Assembly (NCBI GenBank): GCA_000729835.1
Contig: JFHB01000319.1
Coordinates: 1 to 25,072, forward strand
Direction of reading: 5' to 3'
Length of the DNA: 25,072 nucleotides
DNA from: Atkinsonella hypoxylon
Lineage: Eukaryota; Ascomycota; Sordariomycetes; Hypocreales; Clavicipitaceae
In this document: positions 1-9,989 of the stretch, in pieces
How the letters are laid out: every line of letters begins with the position of its first letter
Position numbering within the stretch: position 1 is the first letter of the stretch
Notes under the pieces: generated by a model
What the model saw: the letters and a program-made list of their open reading frames with translations, nothing else
What the model was told of the DNA's origin: nothing
Database searches by the model: none
Position numbers and translations under genes: made by a program

Positions 1-1000
1 ATATATATTAGAAGCAATATATTCTTCTTTAGGTTTAAATAGTAGTAGTATTATAGCTTAAGTATAGTTACTATTATTATTCTTTTCTTAGAATAAACTA
101 TTTAGGTTTACTAGAATTAATAATTCTAAACTACTAAAAGAAAAGAATAATAGTAGTAGATTTTCTATAAAAGGAATAGAAGAGGCTAGAAGTAGCTCTA
201 TAGAGGCTAACTAGTTCTATAGGCTATAGAAATTTACTCTATAGGCAGTCTATTGCTCTTAGTGTAGTATTTTAGTGTTTAACTGTTAAAAGTAGCTAAA
301 TAATAGCCTAAGAGAATAGAAAGAGCAGTAGCTATAATAGTATTAATAAATTTATAAGATTTTATAATATATAAAAGTATAAGAAAAAGGTTATATAGTA
401 GAAAGTATAAAAATTTATAAAAGTAAAAGCTAATTTATAGAGAAAAGTAGGTTAAAACAATAGTATATAGATTTATAGGTATTTTCTTCCTAACCTTCTG
501 TAATTCTATAATATAGATTAATTTTAATAGTTCTAATAATAATAAATAAAGAAATAAAGAAAGAGATATTAAGAGATTTAAATAATCTATTATATAATAA
601 AGGAAATTAAGACTTATAAGAAAAAGAGCTAGTAATAAGCTTTTACTAGCTAATTTAGAGTTTTTTAGTAGGCTATATTACTTTTTTAATAACACTAATA
701 CTTTTCTTCTTAATTTATAGAGTATTTCTATAGATATTTATTTATAATTTTAAAAGTATTAACTTTAAGCTTATCTTTAGCAATCTATTAGTTGTCTTTA
801 GTAAAGAACTCTTTCTATTATATAAGGAATTCTAAATGTAGCTTACTTAACCTACTATAGAAACATTAGATTTAATAGGTATAAATTTACTTAATTTCCT
901 AATAGTTCTTTATACTAAACTTTTCTATTGTAATTAGCAGTAGTAGTTACTTTTTTTAGTTAAAAGGGTTTTTACTTTATCTTAGCTTCTAAAGGTAAGC
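1..1000 (-). pseudogene. 3' end of X pol beyond the integrase GPF/Y-like segment
   Basis: By position this is the C-terminal tail of X integrase and possibly 3' untranslated sequence. The minus-strand frame can be followed from the GPF/Y-like segment (1010-1130) leftwards for a few hundred bases, with many TAA/TAG stops. A chromodomain often sits here in fungal gypsy elements. I looked for one between 700 and 1000 and could not recognise it. From about 1 to 600 I see only AT-rich low-complexity sequence with no convincing frame. No LTR end or polypurine tract is visible, so the 3' LTR must lie outside the window. Confidence 0.4.
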
Positions 1001-2330
1001 TACTAATACTACTAAGTATATATATAAATCTAGTAGAAAATCTAGGTAAAATAATAATAGGCTTACTTTTATAAGAACCTTATATAGCTCTACCTATTAA
1101 GGAGACTATTTCTTTTTTAGCTTTTCTAGAAGTATATATCCTTAGTGTAATTATAGGTAAACTATATTCTTTACTTTAATATTAATAGGCTTATACTAAG
1201 CGTTATATTTAATCTTACTTAAGGCATTTACTATACTAATAGCTATTTCTACCTCTTACTAGTATAGCTTCTAAAGTATAGCTATATTGCCTATATCTAT
1301 TCTATTGCTAGAAATATTATCTAATTAAATTAGATTAATAATAGTAGCTAGTTAGAAACTATATATAAGTTTATTAAAGGAAATCTCTATACTAGCTACT
1401 ACTATATTGTTAAGTTAGTGCTATAGTGCTAAAAGTATTATAGTCTATAGTATATTTAGATTTATAACTATATAGTATTAAACAGTAATAATAACTATTT
1501 AATTCTTTTATTTAGCTATTCTATTTATCTATAGGTAGTAAGCTATAGCTATAAGCAATTTACTTTTAATTTAAGTAAATATACTTCTTTAAACGTTAGA
1601 AATAAACTTTAGATTTTAGTTACTTATAATTTACTTAAGAAGGCTTTAGTTTAATAAATATAGTATTTATAAGAGTAATTCTACCTAAATTTCTACTATA
1701 TATATTATATACTTAAGTATAAAGATTATTTACTTACTAAATAGATAATTTACTAAATATAGTAAGTTATAGAAGCTATATTTATCTTTTTGCTATAAAG
1801 TATTTATTAAGCTAACTTTAGGTATATTAATAATAAAATTAAGTAAAATTATATAGAAGAGCGTTAAAACTAACTTTAATAACCTTAATTTCTTTAGTAG
1901 CTTACTATAGTTAATTATATTTTCTTTATAGGTATAGCAGTAAGTAATATAGATTTAAATCTACTTATATATTTATAGAAAGTAAACTACCTATAATTTT
2001 ACTGCTATTCTATAGGCGCTAAAATAGTTTTAATTATTATAGATTGTTTTAAGAATAAATTCTATAACCTTTATAGGTATATATAGTTAAAATAGGCCTT
2101 TTCTATTATAATAGTATAAAAGCCTATTATCTTATAAGGCCTATCTATACAGTAGAATCTTTAGTTTTTATTATTAATTTTACTAAGCTTACTTTTTGTA
2201 AAAGTCCTTAATACCTTCTATAATTCTATTAAGCTTTAGATTAAAACTATAGCCTTAAATAATTTCCTCTTTTAAACCTTTATTTAATACTGCTGTAGTG
2301 CTATATTCTTTAGTGAAAAACGCACTTATA
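1000..2330 (-). pseudogene. X integrase relic (DDE core and GPF/Y-like C-terminus)
   Basis: This is a decayed retroviral-type integrase, which would have joined element DNA to the chromosome. The minus-strand frame keeps the family layout. A segment around the second catalytic aspartate (about 1598-1627) reads ISNQNLKFIS where intact fungal gypsy integrases read like ISDRDPKF. The catalytic Asp codon is now AAC (1619-1621), a G-to-A change. About 35 codons later AYY-L-stop-INRIAK matches the conserved region with the catalytic Glu, whose codon is now AAA (about 1511-1513). Further left (1010-1130), a segment near VELYKVLIKV resembles the GPF/Y module. The N-terminal zinc-binding part should be at about 2000-2330, where I cannot place the His and Cys residues. 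There are stops throughout. Confidence 0.75.
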
Positions 2331-2389
2331 TTAAGCTTATTAAATTTACTATTATAAGCTTTCTTTTAGTATAAAACTATAACTAATAA

Positions 2390-2850
2390 CCTAAAGAGCG
2401 TATTTAGCACTATATTTAGTACTTCTAGTATATAGAAGACTCTTAGGTTAAACTACAATAAATAATTAGCTACTTTAGCTAATTTTAAGTTAGCTTTATT
2501 TAGATTTATTATAGTAAGTAAGGTATATTTAATAATTCCCTTTACTAGTAAGTAGTCTATAATAATATTAATAGTGTAGTAGTTAAATTAAACTATTTTC
2601 TATAGCTTTTAAACACTCTATATAATTATAGCTACCTCTACTTTAGTTAATCTATAATATTTCTTTAGATTAAAAGTATATCTTAAGAGAAAAAGGATTA
2701 GTTAAAGCTAGTTATTTTTAATATCTTTATTAAGTATACTGTAACTATTCTATTTACCTATAAGCTAGAAGATAAAGAGCTTAAATTCTTCTTTATAAGT
2801 ATTAACTTTAAAGAATAAATACTTACTAGAGTTATAATGCTATAAAATAG
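2390..2850 (-). pseudogene. X RNase H relic
   Basis: This is the RNase H domain that would degrade the RNA strand during reverse transcription, lying directly after X reverse transcriptase in minus order. The frame shows FFKVNTYKEEF (about 2770-2810) where the family has a VDLDASKEFGFG-like strand with the first catalytic Asp. NIIIDYLLVKGI (about 2530-2570) stands where the TDH motif is expected. The domain ends with FNLRV...LNIVLNTLFRL (2390-2450), matching the usual FNLDIRHKPG...PDALSRL end. TAA/TAG codons interrupt the frame roughly every 15 codons. The assignment rests on order and several aligned motifs and is firm to family level. Confidence 0.8.
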
Positions 2851-2949
2851 TATTTTTATTAAAGTATATTTTTACCTCTTAGAATGCCTTTTCTTCTTTA
2901 GGTTTTAGTAAAAATATTACTTCTTAAGCTTTCTTTTAGTATATTAGTT

Positions 2950-3970
2950 TAGGTAAACTATTAGCTAAGCCTTTCTTATAAAGCTTTTATAGTAAAGTAG
3001 TCTTTTATTTCTATAGTAAGTAAATTTATATATTAAACTATAGAATACTTTTCTATAAAAAGCTAGCTATATTAATAAAGGTCTTTAGATTTATAAGATC
3101 TACTAAAAACTTAAGTTTTTAAAAAGCTTTTAGCCTATTATTTATATTAGTAATTCTATTACTATTAATAATAAAACCTAATAGCTAAATAGCTAAGTAG
3201 CTTATAAATAACTTCTTTATAGCTATTATTAACTTATTTTTCTTTAGAATTAATAAGACTATATTAAGGTATATAAGATAGTCCTTAGTAGAGTTAAAGA
3301 ATATAATAATATTATTAATATAGATTTATATAAAATATTAGTGCTTTTAAAATAATTAATCTATATACTATTAAGCAAAAGCTAATGCATTCTTAAAGCC
3401 TATAAGCGCTATATTTAATACTTTTAATTCTTATTTTAATATTACTACTATATAAGATTAATGTTCTTATTTTATAGAAAGCTAGTAGAAAAACCCTAAT
3501 ATATTAAAGAGTAAAAATATCTTTTTACTATATATATCTACTATAATATCTAATTAATCTAGTAAGAGGTATATATTTAGCATTACTACACTATTAAGTA
3601 GCCTTATATTAACTATAACTTATTCTTTTTTTTCTATTAAGGTTTTAATCTACACTATAAATGCTAAGTAGGCTATAGCTGCTAAATTGTTTAAATATAA
3701 TATCTTTCTACTTAAATGCAGCTTATTATAAACCTTATCTAGTTTAGCTTTATCTTTAGCTTCTAGTAGGTAGATTTAGATAGATTTTAGCTACTTCTAC
3801 TATTTATCTACTAAATTTACTCTTATATACTAGTCTTTAGGTATAGAAATAATACCTCTATTATAATAAATATTATATTTATCTATTAAGTTAATAAGTT
3901 TAGCTATAATATTTAGGTTTAAGTTTTCTACCTTAACCTTATATTTATTATAGATATATAGTACATCCTT
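2950..3970 (-). pseudogene. X reverse transcriptase relic (YIDD type)
   Basis: This is the decayed reverse transcriptase of element X. The catalytic YxDD box reads YINN, codons TAT ATT AAT AAT on the minus strand at 3311-3322, so both Asp codons have become Asn by G-to-A change. It is followed by IIIFFNSTKDYLIYL, where intact relatives have DIVIFSDTAEEHLEHL, and then by a connection region with LLGFIINS (compare LLG..VDS). Upstream blocks are visible as NLVDK, VVN-IRLLN (DIRGLN-like, about 3580-3620) and LIGFKNALAF (compare MGYKNSPAYV, about 3370-3410). The pattern is that of a widespread ascomycete Ty3/gypsy family distinct from family A. Numerous TAA/TAG stops make it non-functional. Confidence 0.87.
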
Positions 3971-4429
3971 AGAATAAGAGATTCTATATATAAAGATACT
4001 ATTATTAACTTTCTTAAGGTTAAATCTATTACTATTACCTTTTTCTTAAGTTTTATAATCTTCTATAGGTAATAGACTATTATTAAGTGCAATATTCTTA
4101 GAAAAATATATATATAAATTAAATAGGTTTATAATTATATAGTTAGCCTTAAGCTCTTTATTATATTAAAGATAAGCAACCTTTTAATTTTTCTAGATTA
4201 TAATAAATTTATCTAAATAGTTATAAGCTACTATTTATTCCTAGTTAGTTATACTAAGCAATATATCTAGGATAAGGTTAGATTTTAAGTATATATAGTA
4301 GGCAGTAGCCTTCTTATTAGCTAGTACTTTCTTCTATTTAACTAAAATATACTTCTACTATTTTAGCGGAATTATTACAACTTATACTGCTGTTATATTC
4401 TAATATAGAATCTTTAAAATTAGCTAGAA

Positions 4430-4800
4430 GATACCTATTTCTATAACTATATTATAAATAAACTTAATAGTAGCTCTAAAGCAAACAAAATTGATTTTAA
4501 CACTATAATTATAAAGGAAGGTTAAACCTAGAAGAAGCTTTAGTTCTAAGTTACTTATTACATTAGCTATAACTGTAAAATAGCTAGTTATAGGTACACT
4601 ATATATAGATCTAAGGATATAGAAGTTAAATATAGCTATCTTAGAGATATAGAAGAATAACTACACTTTAGTAACTAGTTTTAGCTCTATCTTTACCTAT
4701 TTTATATTTTAACTAAACTAAGTTAACTATACTTTATTAACTAATACTAAAGAGGTTCTAGTATCTAGGTAGATCTAATATAATAGTTCTTTATTATAGA
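4430..4800 (-). pseudogene. X aspartic protease relic
   Basis: This is a pepsin-like retroviral protease that would have cleaved the Gag-Pol polyprotein. The minus frame reads LDTRTSLVLVN, with GAT ACT AGA at 4757-4765, the position of the D-T-G active site. Glycine GGA has become AGA. About 90 residues on, LELKLLLGLTFL matches the hydrophobic strand-loop near the end of retroviral proteases (compare DILLGLDFL). The domain lies between gag and reverse transcriptase, as expected in Ty3/gypsy. The 450 bases between it and the reverse transcriptase (3970-4430) continue the same decayed polyprotein frame without a motif I can name. Confidence 0.72.
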
Positions 4801-4959
4801 ATTAAATAGAAATCTTTAGGAAGAAATTTAACTTTAAAATACTAGATTTAACAATCTATAGCCTTATAACTGCTTTAACTACTTACTCTATCTAAATTCT
4901 CTATAAATCCTTTTAGTTTACCTTTATTTAAACCTTTTTCTTTTATTTTTCTTTACTTT

Positions 4960-5646
4960 TAGTAAAATAGGTTTTAATAAAGTTAGATTCTAGGCTAGTT
5001 AGTAGTTCCTTAGTATTAACTGTTTCTTCTTCTTCTATTAGCTAGTATTTATAGCTTTTAAGGTACTTTTTATAGTCTTTTTAGTTAGATTTATCTTTAA
5101 ATATTATTATATAGGTATATTCTTTATTATTTTGCAGTAAGCTCTATTATTAAAAACGTTAAAGCTACTAAAGATACTATAGCTTTAGCTAATAATTCTA
5201 GCTAGCCTCTAAATTCTAGTTCTACTAAGGCTAAAGCTACTACTCTCTTAGCAGCTAATTCCTTTAGTTTTACAGTAAGTACTAAGGATAATTATTCTAG
5301 TAATTTTTATAGAATAGAGATTAAAACTAAAATTAACTATTACTTTTATTCTAATTAGCTTAGTTACCTTAAGCTACTTTATTATTTTTAAAGTTTTTAC
5401 TATTAAATTTACTTTAAGTATAGTAAGCATTAGTACCTTCCTTATAGTCTTCTAATTTTTATTGTTTTCCTAAATCCTTAAGGCATTCTTATAGATCCTT
5501 AACCTTATTATCTACTATAGTAATATATATAGACCTTAAGTCTTTTACTATTAAAATTAAGTATAGCTATTATAATCCTAAATATAGCTTATAATAGAGT
5601 CTTAAAAAGAGCTAAAGATCTATAGTTTTACTATTTATATAGGTAT
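4960..5646 (-). pseudogene. X gag 3' half
   Basis: This is the C-terminal half of the X capsid polyprotein. The frame enters at the A1 insertion point and shows an acidic/basic helical stretch (DNKVKDLQECLKDLG-like, a stop at the Q) at about 5470-5530. An Asn/Gln/Ser-rich low-complexity tail follows to about 5280, typical of the region between capsid and nucleocapsid in fungal gypsy Gag. Then comes NNRAY near 5150, resembling the short RAY motif before protease in the same family. The frame is collinear with the gag 5' half at 17388 onward once A1 is removed. A CCHC zinc knuckle is not visible. TAA/TAG density is high in the Q-rich tail because CAA and CAG are direct RIP targets. Confidence 0.65.
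5642..5646. repeat. Target-site duplication of A1, left copy (GGTAT)
   Basis: GGTAT lies immediately outside the left A1 LTR. Its partner AGTAT is at 17383-17387, just outside the right LTR. They differ by one G-to-A change, which RIP explains. A shared length of 4 or 5 bases is possible, because the last LTR base is ambiguous. Removing A1 with one copy of this sequence restores frame continuity of X gag. Confidence 0.6.
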
Positions 5647-6131
5647 TTTGTCGCCTTAAAACCAAACCCCTAAATGACTATGCAGCCTACACTAAAGCAG
5701 GTAACGATATAGCGCACGTTAAGATCGAAGAGGATCAGCAAAGAGCGAGATATTTATTAGTGCATACTATTAAACGATAATAGGCAAGAAGATTAAATAG
5801 TCTAAAAAGGCAGAAATAAAATATTAATTATAGCTTAGAAGATATATATATACAAAAGGAGCTAAATGTACTAAAGAGTTAAGGAAAGTGTTACTAGTAG
5901 TAAAGTAATATCTCTTAAGCGTTAAGTATTATAAATTAAAGTAGGCTAAAAGATATTAATTAATTAAAAGAGCAAAAGCCTAAAAAGAATTAGTAGAAGC
6001 TACTTATGCACTTACTTACTTAAACTATTTAGATGTTTAAGCAATATATACTTTTATAGAGAAAAATCTATATATAGTATCCCTTATAAAGCTAATATAA
6101 GAGCGTAAGGGGGTAACTCTACTGCAATATA
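5647..6131 (-). repeat. A1 LTR, left copy (3' LTR in element orientation)
   Basis: This is a 485-bp direct repeat of 16899-17383, with the two copies differing almost only by C/T and G/A. The termini form a short inverted repeat, TGTCGC at the left and GCGACA (here decayed to GCAATA) at the right, with TG..CA ends as in LTRs. On the minus strand the bases just upstream are AAGGAGG, a plausible polypurine tract. The outer 120 bases (5649-5770) keep six CpGs and intact CA/TG, unlike the rest. A plus-strand frame (KPLNDYAAYTKAGND and onward) is open through the spared part. Confidence 0.75.
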
Positions 6132-6990
6132 ATACCTCCTTAGTTATAAATAAGCTTATAAAGTAAGACTTATAAGTAACTTAACCCTTTAGTTAATTCC
6201 CTTAATCCTAAAGTCTTAATCCCTTTATCTTTTATAATAGCTTTAGTGTCTTTAGTATATATAGTAGTGTCCCTCTTACTAGTAATAGCGTTCTTATAGC
6301 TAAGCGCTTTCCTTTATAATAAGTAACTCTTTCTTAGCAATTTACACTTTATTTAGTTACCTTAGATGTAATTAAATAGTGTTTTTTATTTACCTTAATT
6401 ATCTCTTATTAAGCGCTAGAATAGAAAAGAGCTAGTAGTATAACACTAAGGTTTATATTAGTAATAGAATTATAGGCTATTATAGGTTATTTAGCAATAT
6501 ATCTTTAAGCTAACGCTTCTATTTAATCCTTTATAGTATAGTATCTTTTAGCTTTAAGTGCTTATTTTACTGTTCTTATAATCTCTTTATCCCTTTACCT
6601 AGATTTCTGCTTCTATACTAATAGTTCTATAAAACGTAAAGATAGTAGTTAATACTTTAAGTTCTATAATTATTATAGAAGCTAGTTTTTACTGTAAGAT
6701 TCTATTTAATCTCTTTATATAAGATCTTATAGTATACTAGAAATTCTAGTAAAGACCTCTAAATTGTTTAGCAGTAGTAATAATAAAGGGCTTTATAAAT
6801 TAGTTATAGATTATAGTAGCACCTTAAACGTTATAATTAAAGACTTCTTTTATACAAGAGAAAGTAGCTTATAATATATAAAAGCCTAGCTAGGCTTACT
6901 TATTTATATTAGAAGATATAAACGCTATTCCTTTACTATTATTACTGCTTTAATAGTTCTATTATAGATAATAGAATTACTATTAAACTA
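5660..6990 (+). pseudogene. Unrecognised plus-strand reading frame, antisense to A1 gag-pol, starting in the 3' LTR
   Basis: This long decayed frame runs opposite to gag-pol. It begins in the RIP-spared edge of the left LTR, where about 36 codons are free of stops (KPLNDYAAYTKAGND, then IEEDQQRARYLL). It continues in frame out of the LTR at 6131 and on to about 6990, about 440 codons in all. All interruptions are TAA or TAG. Residues seen on the way are a basic stretch (IKR, two stops, ARRLNSLKRQK) and a Ser/Phe/Tyr-rich middle. No catalytic motif or named domain is visible. Near 6900-6990 the better frame shifts to the neighbouring one, so a decayed intron or an indel may lie here. It could also be chance reduction of stops. 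I consider a real former ORF more likely than not, without naming a function. Confidence 0.4.
6132..6142 (-). other. Polypurine tract candidate of A1
   Basis: On the minus strand this reads AAGGAGG followed by TAT, directly upstream of the left (3') LTR. It is where plus-strand DNA synthesis would be primed in an LTR retrotransposon. It is the only purine run next to this LTR and supports the minus-strand orientation of A1. It is short, so the call is moderate. Confidence 0.5.
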
Positions 6991-8640
6991 AATAGTAGCA
7001 ATAAACTAATTCTCCTAAAGTTATATAAGTATTTATCTATTAACCTCTATTAACTATTTAATTACTTAATTATAATTACTTAAGGTAAACTTCTAGGTAT
7101 TAAGCTTCTTTAGAACAGGAATTCTACTACTAATTATCTATAAGTAATATCTTAAGATAAAACGCTTTATAGTATCTTCCTAGAGGTAGCTAAGGTTAAA
7201 GCCTATAGTTTTAGCTTTTTTAATAACTATATATTTATTTATAAAACTAAGCTTATTTACTGCTATTATATATAGAACTATTATAACTCTATTAGTACCT
7301 TTACAGTAGTTATAAGACTAATTAATAGAGTTATTAATTATAACCTAGTTGTAAAGGTGCAGTTTAAATTTATTCCTTAACGTTTAAGTAATTCTATAGT
7401 TACTATATTAAGTGTAAGGTATATTATATAAGCTATTGCTAATAAGATTAATTAGAAGATACTTAACTAAACAATAAAGCGTTTATATTAAGAAGAATAA
7501 ATAGGTATATCTATATTTCTAGTTGCTTTTCTACTTATAATATAGTACTAAAATTGCTTAGAATAAATATAGATACTAAAGGAGCTATAAAGTTTATACC
7601 TAACTATAGACTATAGCTTTAAACCTTTTAATTCTACCTTTAGGTTCTATATTAAAGTAATAATAGTATTTCTTTAAGTAATTAAAGATAAAATAAGTTT
7701 AGTAGTTATTAAAGAAAAGAAAGCTAGTAATAAGTCTTTACTTACTTATTTTATTATATAAGGCAGAAGGGTTATAGCTTATATTATAACAGCAAGAAAT
7801 AAGTTAAAACCTATCTTTAATTCTATATACCTTTTAACCTATAAGTCTTATAATCTTACTTTAGTTTATTTCTTCTATATTAATTATAAAAGACTTCTTA
7901 AAGATAACTACTATATACTTAATTCTATAAGTAATAATTCTTACTATAGTAGTAAGCTAGAATTAATCTAACTATTTACAATAAGTCTTTTACTTAAAGA
8001 ACTTTATTAGAAAGCTATAAATATTATTAAGATAATTAAACTAGATTGCTAAACTCTAGCTAGGCTATATTAACTCTATAAGCCTAAAGTTATTTAAATT
8101 ATAATTCTAATAAAGTAGTAAGCTAAAAGAAAGCTACTTAAAATATTACTAAAAGAGAGGTAGGTAGCACTTATAGAGCTTCTTAAGAGGTAAATCTACT
8201 TAATCTTACTCTTTTATACAAAAGAAATTGCTAACTAGCTTATAGACTTACACTATAATATAGTATATTAGTAGGTTCCTTAACGTTCTAAAGTAATATA
8301 TTTATCCCTTATATATAACTCTAAAGCTAGTCTTAGAAATAGGTTCTTAGTATTTATTTTCTATTTTAGCAGTAGAGATTAAATAGCTTTTAAAAAATTA
8401 AAGGTAAAAAAGAGCTTAAGTAGATACTTATAATAAAAATATTATAAGAATAAAGAAATAAAGAGAGAGAAAGAGTAGAAATATAGGCTATATTATAGCT
8501 AATATTGTCTTAATAAATCCTTAATTAATAGCTATCTATAATTATTATAATTTAGTAGAGATTAATAGTAAATATATACTAAGACTTTAATAGCTATAAA
8601 CTTATTAAGTAATTTATAATATTCTCTTTAACTAATTATA
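6900..8640 (+). pseudogene. Unrecognised plus-strand reading frame, central part, between A1 pol and 3' LTR
   Basis: This is a decayed frame of nearly 580 codons on the plus strand, interrupted only by TAA/TAG at a density similar to that of the pol genes. The minus frame I sampled here had clearly more stops. Segments with ordinary protein composition are visible: KLYKYLSINLYQLF (about 7030), FLEVAKVKAYSFSFF (about 7190), NLVVKVQFKFIP (about 7350), then SYYSSKLELI (about 7950) and KRKLLKILLKERQ-like basic helices (about 8110-8160). The end (about 8390-8500) is very Lys/Arg-rich (FKKLKVKKSLSRYL, NKEIKREKE). I recognise no family. It may be an accessory gene captured by family A, an older nested element, or the continuation of the frame that begins in the LTR. 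Confidence 0.42.
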
Positions 8641-9800
8641 TTTATTTTCTTTCTTTCTTTTTATAACTACCTTTCTATATAGCCTCTTTCTTATTACTTT
8701 TATTAGTACCTTTAATTATTTAATTATAGCTAAAAAGCTTCCTTAAAACTATAAGGATCTTATAAATATATAGAATATTATTAATAAAAGAATCTCTTTT
8801 ACTACTCTTTTTTATTAAGTTACTCTCTTTTAAAATAGTTAAATAAATATCTTTCCTTTAATAACGCTTATTAATATAGTAAGTCTTTTATAAAAAAGCT
8901 TTTAATTATACTTCTATTCTCTTATTATATTAATAAACCTTATCTCTTTAGTATAAATTTACCTTTAAGCTTTAAGTCTATAGAGGTAATAACATTAATA
9001 CTAATAGATACTTAATATATACTAAAGTTACTTTTTAATAGAGTTCTATACTTAATATACCTCTAAAAGCTATTAAATTCTTTTACAATTAAAATCTTAA
9101 GGCTTAGTTTATTAATAGTACTATAAAAGAAAGCTCTCTTTTATATAAAGTTGCACTAGAATTAAATATTAAGAACTTTATCTTTATTTTAACTAAAATA
9201 GCTTATCTTTATAGATATTTCTATTATATATTTACTAATTATTAAGAGCGCTATAAAGCCCTTTTAATTTTATTCTTTAGTAAAGAGAATAGTGTATTTT
9301 ACTCTTATTACACTAATATATATCTTTAGATAGTTACCTTATTTAGAGAATATATCTACTTTCTATTTTATAGCTGTACCTCTCTTAAGGATGTTTATAG
9401 CAGCTTATATAGTAATTGCATCTAGAGTAGCTCTACTGCTATAAGCTATAAGTAGTAATTCACAAAAGGTTACAGTAACTATAGCTAAATTTACTATAAT
9501 GCTCCTTTTATAATATTCTAGGGTAAAGACTAAGTAGATTAACTATTTATTCTTTTAAGGCTCTAGAAGGTTCTTTATAAGAATCTTTCTCCCTTTATAG
9601 TAGTTAATATTCCTTACCTTTTTCTCTAAACATTAGAACTACTAGAATTTTACTAAAAGATTAAGTGTAAATTACTTAAGTTAAAAGATAAAAAAAAATA
9701 AAAAAAGAGTAAAGGCTAAGCAGCCTTTTTAGTTAAAATAGAATAGAACTATACTTATTTTTAGTAGTCTTTAAAAACTTTTTATATATTCTATTTAATC
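8640..9800 (+). pseudogene. Unrecognised plus-strand reading frame, 3' part, shared by A1 and A2
   Basis: The plus-strand reading region continues here and is present in both family A copies (A2 19376-20490), so it belongs to the family rather than to one insertion. Near 9140 the frame shifts once. It then reads VALELNIKNFIFILTKIAY, later YSCTSLKDVYSSLYSNC (about 9380), GYSNYSQIYYNAPF-like sequence (about 9465) and a Lys-rich end (about 9670-9720). It fades out by about 9800. At one codon near the end A2 keeps TGG where A1 has TAG, which fits a plus-strand Trp codon destroyed by RIP. No known domain is recognised. The convergent pol gene ends 200-250 bases to the right. Confidence 0.42.
8646..8663. 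repeat. CTTT simple repeat
   Basis: This is a short run of CTTT units on the plus strand, just left of the site where the A1/A2 homology stops (8666). On the minus strand it is a purine run (AAAGAAAG). It lies next to the base pair at which X inserted in the sister copy A2. Confidence 0.6.
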
Positions 9801-9989
9801 TAAGTTTATAGTTTTAATTCTAATTAGCTTTAAATCTTTAAATAATCTTAATATACTATTATTAAATCTTAGTTAGTCTTAAATATATAAATAAATAAAC
9901 TTAACCTTCTTTCTCCTTAAAGCTAAAGATATAGAGACTATAGCATTAGCTTTTATAAAAGCTATAATAAGTTATATATCTTAGTAAAG

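Noticed and set aside
700..1000. Chromodomain at the C-terminus of X integrase
   Set aside because: The place is right, but I could not find the aromatic cage residues or the W-E-P-like motif after allowing for RIP.
5647..6131. A 485-bp TIR element (MITE) inserted twice, here and at 16899-17383
   Set aside because: The ends TGTCGC/GCGACA are inverted and TA flanks exist, which fits a Tc1/mariner-type MITE. But the copies are direct repeats on the two sides of a gag-pol unit, a polypurine run abuts one, and target bases and gag frame match only across the outer borders. LTRs explain more.
5660..6131. Transposase C-terminus (pogo/Fot1) in the LTR plus frame
   Set aside because: The Arg/Lys-rich stretch ARRLNSLKRQK looked similar at first, but there is no DDE motif, no helix-turn-helix and no matching length.
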